This document shows, piece by piece, positions 17,718 through 25,524 of a stretch of 64,000 nucleotides of DNA. The translations under genes and the position numbers were made by a program. Source of the stretch: Fibrobacteraceae bacterium. GTDB lineage: Bacteria > Fibrobacterota > Fibrobacteria > Fibrobacterales > Fibrobacteraceae. How positions within the stretch are numbered: position 1 is the first letter of the stretch; every line of letters begins with the position of its first letter. The notes beneath the pieces were generated by a model. That model saw only the letters and a list, made by a program, of their open reading frames with translations, did not search any database and was not told where the DNA came from. Where the stretch lies: contig JAGBSH010000014.1 in the NCBI GenBank assembly GCA_017631885.1, forward strand, positions 1 to 64,000, written 5' to 3'.

Positions 17718-18900
17718 GACTGTACCTCGCTTTTTGTGCAGAATACTTTGCATTAATATTATCAGATGACAAGAACTTCCCTGTATTTTCTCGAGAAATA
17801 TTCAAAAGAACTCCAATCATAAACATATTCATACAAAGATTAGAGCCACCCATACTGATAAAAGGCAAAGGTTGTCCGGTTGTTGGAAATTTTCCAAGAC
17901 ATACAGCCACATGAATAAGCATATTCAATGCAATAAAACCAACAATACAAATAGCAAGGTATTTTCCAAAATTGCTCTTTGAATTATCTGCTATCAATAA
18001 ACCCCTATAAAAAATTATAAAGAAACATGCAAAAATTACCAACGTTCCGATATAACCCAATTCTTCACCAATTAAAGCAAAAGCCCCATCCGTATGAACT
18101 TCTGGAACATATCCTAATTTTTGGGTGCCTTCTCCAAGTCCCTTTCCTGTAAGCCCTCCATTCCCGATTGCAGTCATCATATTCAATGCCTGGTAAGCAC
18201 TACCTTGTGCATTTTCTTCTGGATTTAAAAAGCCCATTAATCTTTTTATACGATACTGTTCCACAAGACCAACAAGTAAAAGCCCGCTAAAAACAATCCC
18301 ACCTGTTCCCAAAATGTATTTCTTTGGAATATCTGCAGTGATTAAAACTGCAAAACATACAATACTAATGATTAAGAGCATTGAAAAATTTGGTTGTAAA
18401 GCCAACAATAAAGCAACAATTAAAAGTACTCCAAAAGATTGTAACATTTTTTGCCCATAATCTTTCCAATCTGAAATCGGGTATTTTAAAACAGAGAATT
18501 TTGCAGAAACCCAGACAGCAACGCCAAATTTCATAATTTCAGAAGGCTGTATTTGAACGCCAGCAATCATAAGCCAACGTTTAGCCCCTTTCACTTCAAC
18601 ACCCATAATCAAAACAAGCAAAAGCAACAAAACACCACCAAAGAAGCATATTGGTGAAAATTTTTTCCATAAAGAATAATCAAGCAACGCTCCAAACGCC
18701 ATAAAACAAAGGCCAAACCCAACAAAACCTACATGCCGAAGCATGTAATGATTCGCTGGTAAATTAGCACGCAAAGCTTGATCGCTTGTTCCAGAAAAGA
18801 CAAAAATCACGCCTATTACGCAAAGCGCTAATACGCAAACCAAGAGCCAATAATCAAAGCCCTTCATAAACGTAAATTTGCCTTTTACTGCTTGTTTCAT
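17710..18900 (-). CDS. ftsW: Septal peptidoglycan glycosyltransferase FtsW
   Basis: SEDS-family membrane enzyme that polymerises lipid II during septation together with FtsI. The 396-residue protein has about ten membrane segments. Family signatures are RWLMIAGVQIQPSEIMKFG, the loop GNGGLTGKGLGEGTQKLGYVPE and the late TGQPLPFISMGGSNL. The catalytic Asp region is HTDGAFALIGEELGY. AGGA seven bases before the ATG supports the start. The gene follows murF after 14 bases. RodA is a close relative, but the position in the dcw cluster next to murG favours FtsW. Confidence 0.95.
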   Translation of the reverse strand: MKQAVKGKFTFMKGFDYWLLVCVLALCVIGVIFVFSGTSDQALRANLPANHYMLRHVGFVGFGLCFMAFGALLDYSLWKKFSPICFFGGVLLLLLVLIMGVEVKGAKRWLMIAGVQIQPSEIMKFGVAVWVSAKFSVLKYPISDWKDYGQKMLQSFGVLLIVALLLALQPNFSMLLIISIVCFAVLITADIPKKYILGTGGIVFSGLLLVGLVEQYRIKRLMGFLNPEENAQGSAYQALNMMTAIGNGGLTGKGLGEGTQKLGYVPEVHTDGAFALIGEELGYIGTLVIFACFFIIFYRGLLIADNSKSNFGKYLAICIVGFIALNMLIHVAVCLGKFPTTGQPLPFISMGGSNLCMNMFMIGVLLNISRENTGKFLSSDNINAKYSAQKARYSRG

Positions 18901-18914
18901 TTTAGTTCCTAATT

Positions 18915-20306
18915 TTAAACTCCAACAACATCCATTTTCAATAAAGCATCAACAACTTTTTCTAAACGCATTCCTCTAGAACCCTTTACCAAAATCACAT
19001 CATCAAATCCTAAATTCTCCGAAATAAAAAGCTCTAATTCTTGTAAGTTTTCAAAATGTAAAGCGCATTCTTTCCGCATGCCATTTTTCAAAGCCCCACG
19101 CTGGATTTCTTTACTGCATTCACCTATCGTTAAAAGCAAATCAAAATTACATTCAGGGACCATTTGACCTATTTCAAAATGAAGATTTTTAGAATTACTC
19201 CCTAACTCTAACATATCTCCTAAAATAGCTACACGATGATTTACAGAAGAAAGATTGCCTATTGTTTGTAAAGCCATTCGTGTAGAACTTGGGTTTGCAT
19301 TATAACAATCAGAAACCACACGGAAACCATTTGCGTTTCTAATTTCCATACGCATTCCCGTTGCTGCAAAACCAGCAAGAGCTTTTGCAATTTCTGCTTT
19401 TGGAATACGCATTGCTTCACCTACAGCAATTGCTGCAAGAGCATTATACACATTATGAATTCCTGGAACATTTAAACGGTATTCTATTCTACCTATACGG
19501 AACGAAGCGCAAGCATTTTCATCAAATTGCAAATTTTCTGGTTTCAAAATGCCTCTTCTAATGCCAAAAGTTGTCACTTTATAACGTTTTGTTGAACGAA
19601 CTTTTGCCAAATAAGGATCATCGGCATTTACAACCAATAATCCATTTTCTTGCAAACCTGCAGTTAAATTCATTTTTTCATGAAAAACGCCTTCTAATGA
19701 TTTCAATTTTTCCAAATGGCTTGCACCAATATTTGTTATCACACCAATATTTGGTTCTGTGGCTAATGAAAGTGGGCGAATTTCATCAGGTCCACTTGTT
19801 CCCATTTCAACAACAGCAACTTGATCAGAATGCTTTAATCTAAACAATGTCAAAGGTACTCCAATATGATTATTAAAGTTTCCTTCGGTTGCCATTGTTT
19901 TGTATTTACGGGACAAAACAGTCCGAATCATTTCCTTTGTTGTGGTTTTTCCATTACTTCCAGTAATAGCCACTTTCTTCAAAGAAAAACGGCGCTGATA
20001 GCCTTTAGCCAATTTCAATAATGCTTCTGTTGTATCTTTAACAGGAACATATGCCTGAATGGTATTTTGAGAAACTTTATTTTCATTCACAACACTCATA
20101 ATTGCTCCTTCATTCTGAGCTTGTTCAACGAATTGATGAGCATCAAAACGTTCACCACATATTGGCCAAAAAACACAACCTTTTTCAACTTGCCTTGAAT
20201 CCAAGCAAAGCTTTACTTTACGGCGAAAAACCGCTGCAGAGACACCTACTGGTTCTGCTTCAAGAATTTCACACATTTCTCGAACTGTCAAATTCAATTT
20301 TTGCAT
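18915..20306 (-). CDS. murF: UDP-MurNAc-tripeptide--D-alanyl-D-alanine ligase MurF
   Basis: Adds D-Ala-D-Ala to complete the UDP-MurNAc-pentapeptide. The 463-residue protein has the ATP loop AITGSNGKTTTKEMI, the segment VVEMGTSGPDEI, the GVITNIGASHLEKL motif and the C-terminal DCYNANPSSTRMAL with AILGDMLELG, which are specific to MurF. It begins 13 bases inside the end of murE. No ddl gene is in the window, so the D-Ala-D-Ala supplier is elsewhere. In many genomes mraY and murD follow murF; here ftsW follows directly. Confidence 0.97.
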   Translation of the reverse strand: MQKLNLTVREMCEILEAEPVGVSAAVFRRKVKLCLDSRQVEKGCVFWPICGERFDAHQFVEQAQNEGAIMSVVNENKVSQNTIQAYVPVKDTTEALLKLAKGYQRRFSLKKVAITGSNGKTTTKEMIRTVLSRKYKTMATEGNFNNHIGVPLTLFRLKHSDQVAVVEMGTSGPDEIRPLSLATEPNIGVITNIGASHLEKLKSLEGVFHEKMNLTAGLQENGLLVVNADDPYLAKVRSTKRYKVTTFGIRRGILKPENLQFDENACASFRIGRIEYRLNVPGIHNVYNALAAIAVGEAMRIPKAEIAKALAGFAATGMRMEIRNANGFRVVSDCYNANPSSTRMALQTIGNLSSVNHRVAILGDMLELGSNSKNLHFEIGQMVPECNFDLLLTIGECSKEIQRGALKNGMRKECALHFENLQELELFISENLGFDDVILVKGSRGMRLEKVVDALLKMDVVGV

Positions 20307-21715
20307 AAATCCATCGCCTTTACAATTTCTTCTGCATCATCAAAATGAAATTTTTCTGTTCCTATTATCTGATACTTTTCATGACCTTTGCCAGCAACAA
20401 CTAGCCAATCATTTTTTTGCATAAAAGAAATTGCTTTTTGAATTGCCTGAGTTCTATCTACTTCTACTGAAAAATCACCTTGCATTCCAGAGACAATATC
20501 TTGGATAATATCTTCTGGTTTTTCTGTTCTTGGATTATCTGTTGTGACAAATACTTTGTCTGCACACTGTTCTGCTACTTTTCCCATCAATGGACGTTTT
20601 AAAGCATCTCTATTGCCACCACAACCAAATACCACAATGAGTTTTCCGCTACAAAGAGAACGAGCTGTTTCTAAAACTCTCTGCAATGCATCCGGAGTAT
20701 GTGCATAATCCACAATCACATGTCTAGAATTTTCAGAAATGACTTTTTCAAAACGACCTGGTACTTTTACTTCCTTTAATGCTTTTTGCATTGCCTTTTC
20801 TGAAATCCCTAATCCTTTTGCCCACGCTAAAACAAGCATTACATTATCAACATTAAATTCCCCACAAAGTGATGTTTTGAAAGTTTCTTCAGAAAAACCA
20901 TTCAACTGAAGAGCCATTCCGTTTTCATCTAAAACAGGAGCAATTAATGGGAAAACATCTGCATTTCCAGAGCACTTTCTTGATACTAAAATTTTATTAC
21001 TAGAAATTTCAGTAGATAAACGTTCTCCATAAGAATCATCAATATTCAAAACGGCAAAACCATCACTTGCTAAATACTTTTCAAAAAGAAGTTTTTTAGC
21101 TTGGAAATAATTTTCCATATTCTGATGGTAATCTAAATGATCTTGAGTCAAATTACTAAACAAAGCAGAAGCAAATTGCACTCCTTCCATACGCCCTTGG
21201 AATAAAGCATGTGAAGACGCTTCCATCACTAAATCTGTTACGCCATTTTCTACTGCTTCAAATGCAAATGCATACAAATCAAGAAGACCTGGAGTTGTTA
21301 AAGTTGCCGGCACTTCTTTATTTCCAATCCTATTACAAACGGTAGAAAGCAAAGCCACTTTAGAACCAGCAGCAGCTAAGATTTCTCGCATCAAAAATAC
21401 TGTGGTCGTTTTTCCATTCGTTCCTGTTATGGCGTGCACCTTTAAATGTTCAAATGGATTTTTATAAACTAGCTTTGCACATTCCTTTCTTGCTTCACAT
21501 ACAGAAGAAACAGAAACAAAAATATCCTCTAAACCTTCTGGAGATTTTCCTTCTCCAACAACAGCTAACGCCCCTGCATTTTTCGCCATTGTTGCAAAGA
21601 CATGAGCATTTTCATTTGGCAGTGAAAAGAAAATATTTCCTTTCTTTACGCGACGAGAATCGTCACACAATCCTGTAAAATCTTTTGATTGAAGAAGAGT
21701 AAACAAATGGTTCAT
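20294..21715 (-). CDS. murE: UDP-MurNAc-tripeptide ligase MurE, meso-diaminopimelate type
   Basis: Adds the third amino acid of the stem peptide. The protein is 473 residues. The ATP loop is AITGTNGKTTTVFLM, followed by MEASSHALFQGR and TQDHLDYH. The DNPR motif (393-396) is the signature of enzymes that use meso-diaminopimelate and not lysine. The C-terminal VVAGKGHEKYQ is also typical. The ATG overlaps the stop codon of ftsI (ATGA), which implies translational coupling. The DNPR motif is direct evidence for a Gram-negative-type cell wall in this organism. Confidence 0.97.
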   Translation of the reverse strand: MNHLFTLLQSKDFTGLCDDSRRVKKGNIFFSLPNENAHVFATMAKNAGALAVVGEGKSPEGLEDIFVSVSSVCEARKECAKLVYKNPFEHLKVHAITGTNGKTTTVFLMREILAAAGSKVALLSTVCNRIGNKEVPATLTTPGLLDLYAFAFEAVENGVTDLVMEASSHALFQGRMEGVQFASALFSNLTQDHLDYHQNMENYFQAKKLLFEKYLASDGFAVLNIDDSYGERLSTEISSNKILVSRKCSGNADVFPLIAPVLDENGMALQLNGFSEETFKTSLCGEFNVDNVMLVLAWAKGLGISEKAMQKALKEVKVPGRFEKVISENSRHVIVDYAHTPDALQRVLETARSLCSGKLIVVFGCGGNRDALKRPLMGKVAEQCADKVFVTTDNPRTEKPEDIIQDIVSGMQGDFSVEVDRTQAIQKAISFMQKNDWLVVAGKGHEKYQIIGTEKFHFDDAEEIVKAMDLCKN

Positions 21716-23577
21716 ACATCCTCCTTCAAAACCAATTTACAGACTTGACCGCGTTCTAACTTGGTATTGGCTTTAGGGTTTTGTTCTACTATGCGTCCTT
21801 TGCCAACAAATTCAACAGGAATATTAGATTCCCCAAGAATTCCTAACGCATCTTTTAAAGAAAGACCTTTTAATTCTGGCATAGAAAGGATTCTATCTTC
21901 ACTTAAAAAGATTTTTAATGAATCTGATGTTTTTTTCAAAACAGAAATTACTTTTTCTCCTTCTCCAGAAATTTCTAAATGGCAAGCATTATTTTCTGCT
22001 AGTTTTTCTGCTTCTTGCAAAGATTTCCCTAATAAATCCACATTACAAGCAACTTGTTTTTGCAAATTCTGCATCCGATAAACTTTAGGAGAAAGAGCTG
22101 GATGCGTATAAATGCCTTCCATAATCCGTCTAAAAATTGGCCCAGCAGTAACACCGCCAGCAGTACGTGTTTGTGGTTCATCCAATAAAACCATACATAC
22201 ATAACGCGGATTCATAGCAGGAGCAAGTCCAACAAAAGAAGCCACTTGTTTTTTTCTGTCATAACCGCGTTTTTCTTGACTATACTTTTCTGCAGTTCCT
22301 GTTTTTCCACTAAATTCAATCCCTGGTAAAATTTTAGAATTCACTGACAAAGCCGTTCCAGAAGAAACAACTCCTCGTAACATTTCTCTTAACTTTGCTG
22401 CGACAGATTCTGACACCATTCGCCTTACTTTATAAGGTTCATTTTTTTCTAAAACCATTCCCGAAGAATCTTGCCATTCTTTAATAATTCTAGGTTTCAT
22501 TAAATAGCCACCATTAGCAACGGCGCCAAAAGCCATTGCCACTTGAATAGGAGTTGTCATAAAAGCATGTCCAAATCCCATTGTCATTAAAGAACGGCCA
22601 TCAAATTCATAAGGCTTTTTCAACGAGCCACCAACTTCCCCTTGAATTTCATCTGTTGATTTTGAGCCAAAGCCAAAATTACGAACAAACTTGTAAAAAT
22701 TTTCTTCCCCAATACTATCAGCAATTTTGGCAAAAACAACATTAGAAGATTTGGCAAGAGCCATGCTCATATCCATATCTCCTAAATCTTTACCGTCATG
22801 TTCTCTAATAGTAATTTGTGGGTGTGGTTTCCAAGCACCTTTTTCTCCATGCCATACCGATTTTGGGTCAACGAGATTTTCTTGCAAAGCAGCCATTGCT
22901 GTAACCACTTTAAAAGTAGAGCCTGGTTCATAAGCAAAACCAAAAATATCACAATCTGTCGGAGAGCTCTTTTTATCGTTCGGGTCAAAAGTCGGGTAAG
23001 TTGCAGCCGCTAAAACATCTCCTGTATAAGGGTCTAAAATCACAGCACTTGCACTTAACGACTTAAATTCTTCCACCCCATCTTTTAAAGCTTTCTCTAC
23101 AATTTCTTGCATTGAAACATCAATAGTCAAAACCATATTATCGCCAGGCAAGGCTTGATACATAACTTGATCAAAACCATAAATTTGCTTGCGATTTTTA
23201 TCTTTTGTAATTCTTGCAAGTCCAATTCGTCCGCGCAATTGTTTATCAAAGCGATTTTCTAAACCAACTATTCCACGCCCATCATGGCCTACTTTTCCAA
23301 GAATTTGAGAAGCTAATTTACCTTGTGGATAAATTCTTGGATAAAGCCATTTCCCTTCTTTTTCGGGAGCAATATCAGCAAGAACTTGACCATTTCTATC
23401 AAGGATTTTCCCTCTTTTAGCATAAATATGGTTATTGGAAATAGCTTTAGATTCTGCCTTTTTCTGGTAACTTTCTGTATTCACCACTTGAATCGTTGTT
23501 GCCGAAACAAACAAGAACAACATAGCGGCAAGCAAAGCAACAAACAAAATTGAAATTCGACCACTTGGTAAACGCAT
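21712..23577 (-). CDS. ftsI: Septal transpeptidase FtsI (PBP3-like) with PASTA domain
   Basis: Class B penicillin-binding protein of 621 residues that cross-links septal peptidoglycan. A single membrane segment (about 9-28) is followed by the pedestal domain and the transpeptidase domain. The active-site motifs are STFK (S220, K223), SSN (277-279) and KTG (425-427). After the catalytic domain there is at least one PASTA domain (about 560-618, from MPELKGLSLKDALGIL) and a more diverged one before it. PASTA domains are common on FtsI/SpoVD of Gram-positives and some Gram-negative phyla, but are absent from E. coli FtsI. The gene starts in the stop codon of ftsL (one-base overlap) and ends overlapping murE by four. 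Confidence 0.96.
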   Translation of the reverse strand: MRLPSGRISILFVALLAAMLFLFVSATTIQVVNTESYQKKAESKAISNNHIYAKRGKILDRNGQVLADIAPEKEGKWLYPRIYPQGKLASQILGKVGHDGRGIVGLENRFDKQLRGRIGLARITKDKNRKQIYGFDQVMYQALPGDNMVLTIDVSMQEIVEKALKDGVEEFKSLSASAVILDPYTGDVLAAATYPTFDPNDKKSSPTDCDIFGFAYEPGSTFKVVTAMAALQENLVDPKSVWHGEKGAWKPHPQITIREHDGKDLGDMDMSMALAKSSNVVFAKIADSIGEENFYKFVRNFGFGSKSTDEIQGEVGGSLKKPYEFDGRSLMTMGFGHAFMTTPIQVAMAFGAVANGGYLMKPRIIKEWQDSSGMVLEKNEPYKVRRMVSESVAAKLREMLRGVVSSGTALSVNSKILPGIEFSGKTGTAEKYSQEKRGYDRKKQVASFVGLAPAMNPRYVCMVLLDEPQTRTAGGVTAGPIFRRIMEGIYTHPALSPKVYRMQNLQKQVACNVDLLGKSLQEAEKLAENNACHLEISGEGEKVISVLKKTSDSLKIFLSEDRILSMPELKGLSLKDALGILGESNIPVEFVGKGRIVEQNPKANTKLERGQVCKLVLKEDV

Positions 23578-23894
23578 TAATTTCCCTCCACAGCAACGCG
23601 CTGTACTTTATAAAAAGGAATTCTTAACGAGAGTCCAAGCGAATCCGCTAATGGGGCAATTCGTTCTATAGAAGACAAGCGATTTATTTCTAATTCTGCT
23701 TGTAATAATTTGCCATAAAGTTCTTTAGAAAGTTCTTCTTCTGCTTTTTTATCAGCTGCTAAAACTTTATACTTATTCTGAAACTGAATGTCAAGAAGCA
23801 TATATAACGTAATGCAGGCACAACCAAGAACGCTCGAAAAGATTACTCTTCTCGTTTTCATTCTATCTGCTAATTGTCCCAAATCAAACGTCAT
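23577..23894 (-). CDS. ftsL: FtsL-like divisome protein
   Basis: A small bitopic protein of 105 residues in the usual ftsL position between rsmH and ftsI. A short basic N-terminus leads into a membrane segment (about 17-34, IFSSVLGCACITLYMLL) and then a heptad-like helix (about 40-75, KAEEELSKELYGKLLQAELE) that would form the coiled coil with FtsB. The C-terminus has LADSLGLSLRIPF, resembling the A-x-x-LGL-P end of FtsL. Overall sequence identity in this family is low, so the call rests on position, size and topology. Its ATG overlaps the stop of rsmH (ATGA) and its stop overlaps the ftsI start. Confidence 0.85.
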   Translation of the reverse strand: MTFDLGQLADRMKTRRVIFSSVLGCACITLYMLLDIQFQNKYKVLAADKKAEEELSKELYGKLLQAELEINRLSSIERIAPLADSLGLSLRIPFYKVQRVAVEGN

Positions 23895-24829
23895 ACTTTT
23901 TCGTACACCCTCAACTTTGCCGAACGAGAACGCGAATTTTCAGCTATTTCTTTTTGTGATGGTACTAATGGTTTACGGAGCACTTTTTTAAATTGGCGAT
24001 GATTAGAACCGCACGCACAAATTGGCAAGCGCTCGGGGCAAATACAATCTCTTTCTAAAAGAGCTAAAGTATTTTTCACACAACGATCTTCAACAGAATG
24101 GTAACTGATTACAACTAAACGACCACCAGGTTTTAAACACTTAGCACAAGCATTAAGGCTTTTTTCTATTTCATTTAATTCCTGATTAACTTCCATTCGA
24201 ATAGCTTGAAAAATTCTTGCAAGAATTCCAGGAATTTCTTGACGACGTTCTGGATAAACACTAAGAGCAACACCTCTGATATCTTCTGCAATAACTGCTT
24301 CTGATTTTTCGGCAAGCATTATTTTCAAACGATTCGCTAATTTCATGGAACGATCTAAATCGGCATTTTTACGAAATGCTTCTGCCATGCTTTCAACAGA
24401 TGTTTCACGCAACCAATCTTGTGCATTTTTTTCTTCTCGCGTATCCATACGCAAGTCTAAAGGGAAATTCCCAGCAAAAGTAAAACCCCGTTCAGAAGAG
24501 TCAACTTGCCTACTAGAAATCCCAAGATCATACAAAACACCATCTAATGTTCCGGTTTCAATTTCACTTCCAAGTTCTCCAAAAGGAACTGGGTGGAAAA
24601 CAATTTTGGGCTTTGCATTTTCTAAACGACGACTAGCAAAAGCGATAGCTTCCGGGTCTCTATCAAAACAATGTAAAGTACCTTCAGGCAAAAGTTTTTC
24701 TGCAATAGCAGAAGAATGCCCTGCCCCACCTAATGTGCAGTCGGCATAAACCCCTTCAGGTAAAATATTAAGGTATTCAAGGCATTCAGAAAGTAAAACT
24801 GGATTATGATAAAACTCAAGTTCTTGCAT
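23891..24829 (-). CDS. rsmH: 16S rRNA (cytosine-1402-N4) methyltransferase RsmH
   Basis: Methylates C1402 in the ribosomal P site; formerly MraW. The protein is 312 residues. The N-terminus YHNPVLLSECLEYL and the SAM-binding loop ADCTLGGAGHS are diagnostic. GVLYDLGISSRQVDSSERGFTF and LDLRMD follow, and the C-terminal VISYHSVEDRCVKN is conserved. It overlaps the mraZ stop by 14 bases. This mraZ-rsmH pair at the head of the cluster is the standard arrangement. Confidence 0.97.
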   Translation of the reverse strand: MQELEFYHNPVLLSECLEYLNILPEGVYADCTLGGAGHSSAIAEKLLPEGTLHCFDRDPEAIAFASRRLENAKPKIVFHPVPFGELGSEIETGTLDGVLYDLGISSRQVDSSERGFTFAGNFPLDLRMDTREEKNAQDWLRETSVESMAEAFRKNADLDRSMKLANRLKIMLAEKSEAVIAEDIRGVALSVYPERRQEIPGILARIFQAIRMEVNQELNEIEKSLNACAKCLKPGGRLVVISYHSVEDRCVKNTLALLERDCICPERLPICACGSNHRQFKKVLRKPLVPSQKEIAENSRSRSAKLRVYEKV

Positions 24830-25292
24830 TAGAATTCCCCGTCAAGCCTTGACCATAGAAAACAGAATCAAATATTGCCTGAGATTCTTCAGTATCCTGA
24901 GGGAACTTTGCATTATAAGTTTCTGGATTCCACATCGCAAGAGTTTTACCATGAGAAGGGATCCAAAAAACTTCACCCTTCAAACCAGCTTTCTCCAATA
25001 ATCTTTTTGGTATCAAAATGCGGTTCTGGCTATCTAACGTCACAAGTGTCGTTAGCATTTTTCCTCGAACGATTTCAGCTTGACGGCGATCTGGCATATT
25101 ATCCAGTTCTGCCATAAACCTTTCATATTCCGCATAAACGAAAAGCCTTAATGACCCTTCCGGGCCACAAGAAATAACGAGATTTTCCTTCTCGTCATCC
25201 CCTAACTGCCGACGAAATTCCCTAGGAAAGGCGGTCCTTCCCTTTTCGTCAATAGCCGTTTGGGCATTTCCTGCGAATCTATGAAAATTCAT
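24816..25292 (-). CDS. mraZ: Transcriptional regulator MraZ
   Basis: DNA-binding protein that autoregulates the dcw cluster. Two AbrB-like swapped-hairpin repeats are visible: the first around TAIDEKGRTAFPREFRRQL and the second around VTLDSQNRILIPKRLLEKA. Each carries the D-x-K/Q-x-R-x-x-x-P pattern used for DNA contact. The ATG at 25292 (MNFHRFAGNAQ) fits family N-termini best; an ATG at 25307 would add five residues. About 20 residues after the second repeat are non-conserved. Two candidate MraZ boxes lie within the promoter upstream. Confidence 0.95.
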   Translation of the reverse strand: MNFHRFAGNAQTAIDEKGRTAFPREFRRQLGDDEKENLVISCGPEGSLRLFVYAEYERFMAELDNMPDRRQAEIVRGKMLTTLVTLDSQNRILIPKRLLEKAGLKGEVFWIPSHGKTLAMWNPETYNAKFPQDTEESQAIFDSVFYGQGLTGNSNART

Positions 25293-25326
25293 TGTACATT
25301 TCACCACATTTCAACACAACAATGTA

Positions 25327-25356
25327 AATATAACCCATTTTACCCCACTTTGGCAA
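25327..25356 (-). promoter_or_regulatory. Promoter of the dcw cluster (PmraZ)
   Basis: On the minus strand TTGCCA (25351-25356) and TATATT (25327-25332) are separated by 18 bases. Transcription would begin near 25320, about 28 bases before the mraZ ATG. The spacer contains the two MraZ boxes. Confidence 0.65.
25333..25347 (-). promoter_or_regulatory. MraZ operator: two TGGGN boxes
   Basis: On the minus strand TGGGG (25343-25347) and TGGGT (25333-25337) are separated by exactly five bases. Known MraZ sites are TGGGN repeats with five-base spacers ahead of mraZ. Only two boxes are clear here. They fall inside the promoter spacer, which fits repression by MraZ. Confidence 0.75.
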
Positions 25357-25472
25357 ACTATTTTTTCCTTTCTTGTGATTTATTACAGTCTTTTTCTTTT
25401 CTTAAAACTATTTCATCCTTTATTGTAAATTTTATTTTACAAACTACAAGAACATTTGTAAATTGCACACAC

Positions 25473-25500
25473 AAAAAAAAACACCTTAGAAAGGTGTTTT
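25473..25500 (-). terminator. Terminator of the surface glycosidase-like gene
   Basis: Stem AACACCTT / AAGGTGTT with a three-base loop. On the minus strand it is followed by T residues (A run 25473-25479 on the plus strand). It lies just beyond the stop of the gene at 25525-27450. Confidence 0.85.
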
Positions 25501-25524
25501 GCAATAAGGATGTGTCTAATAAAA

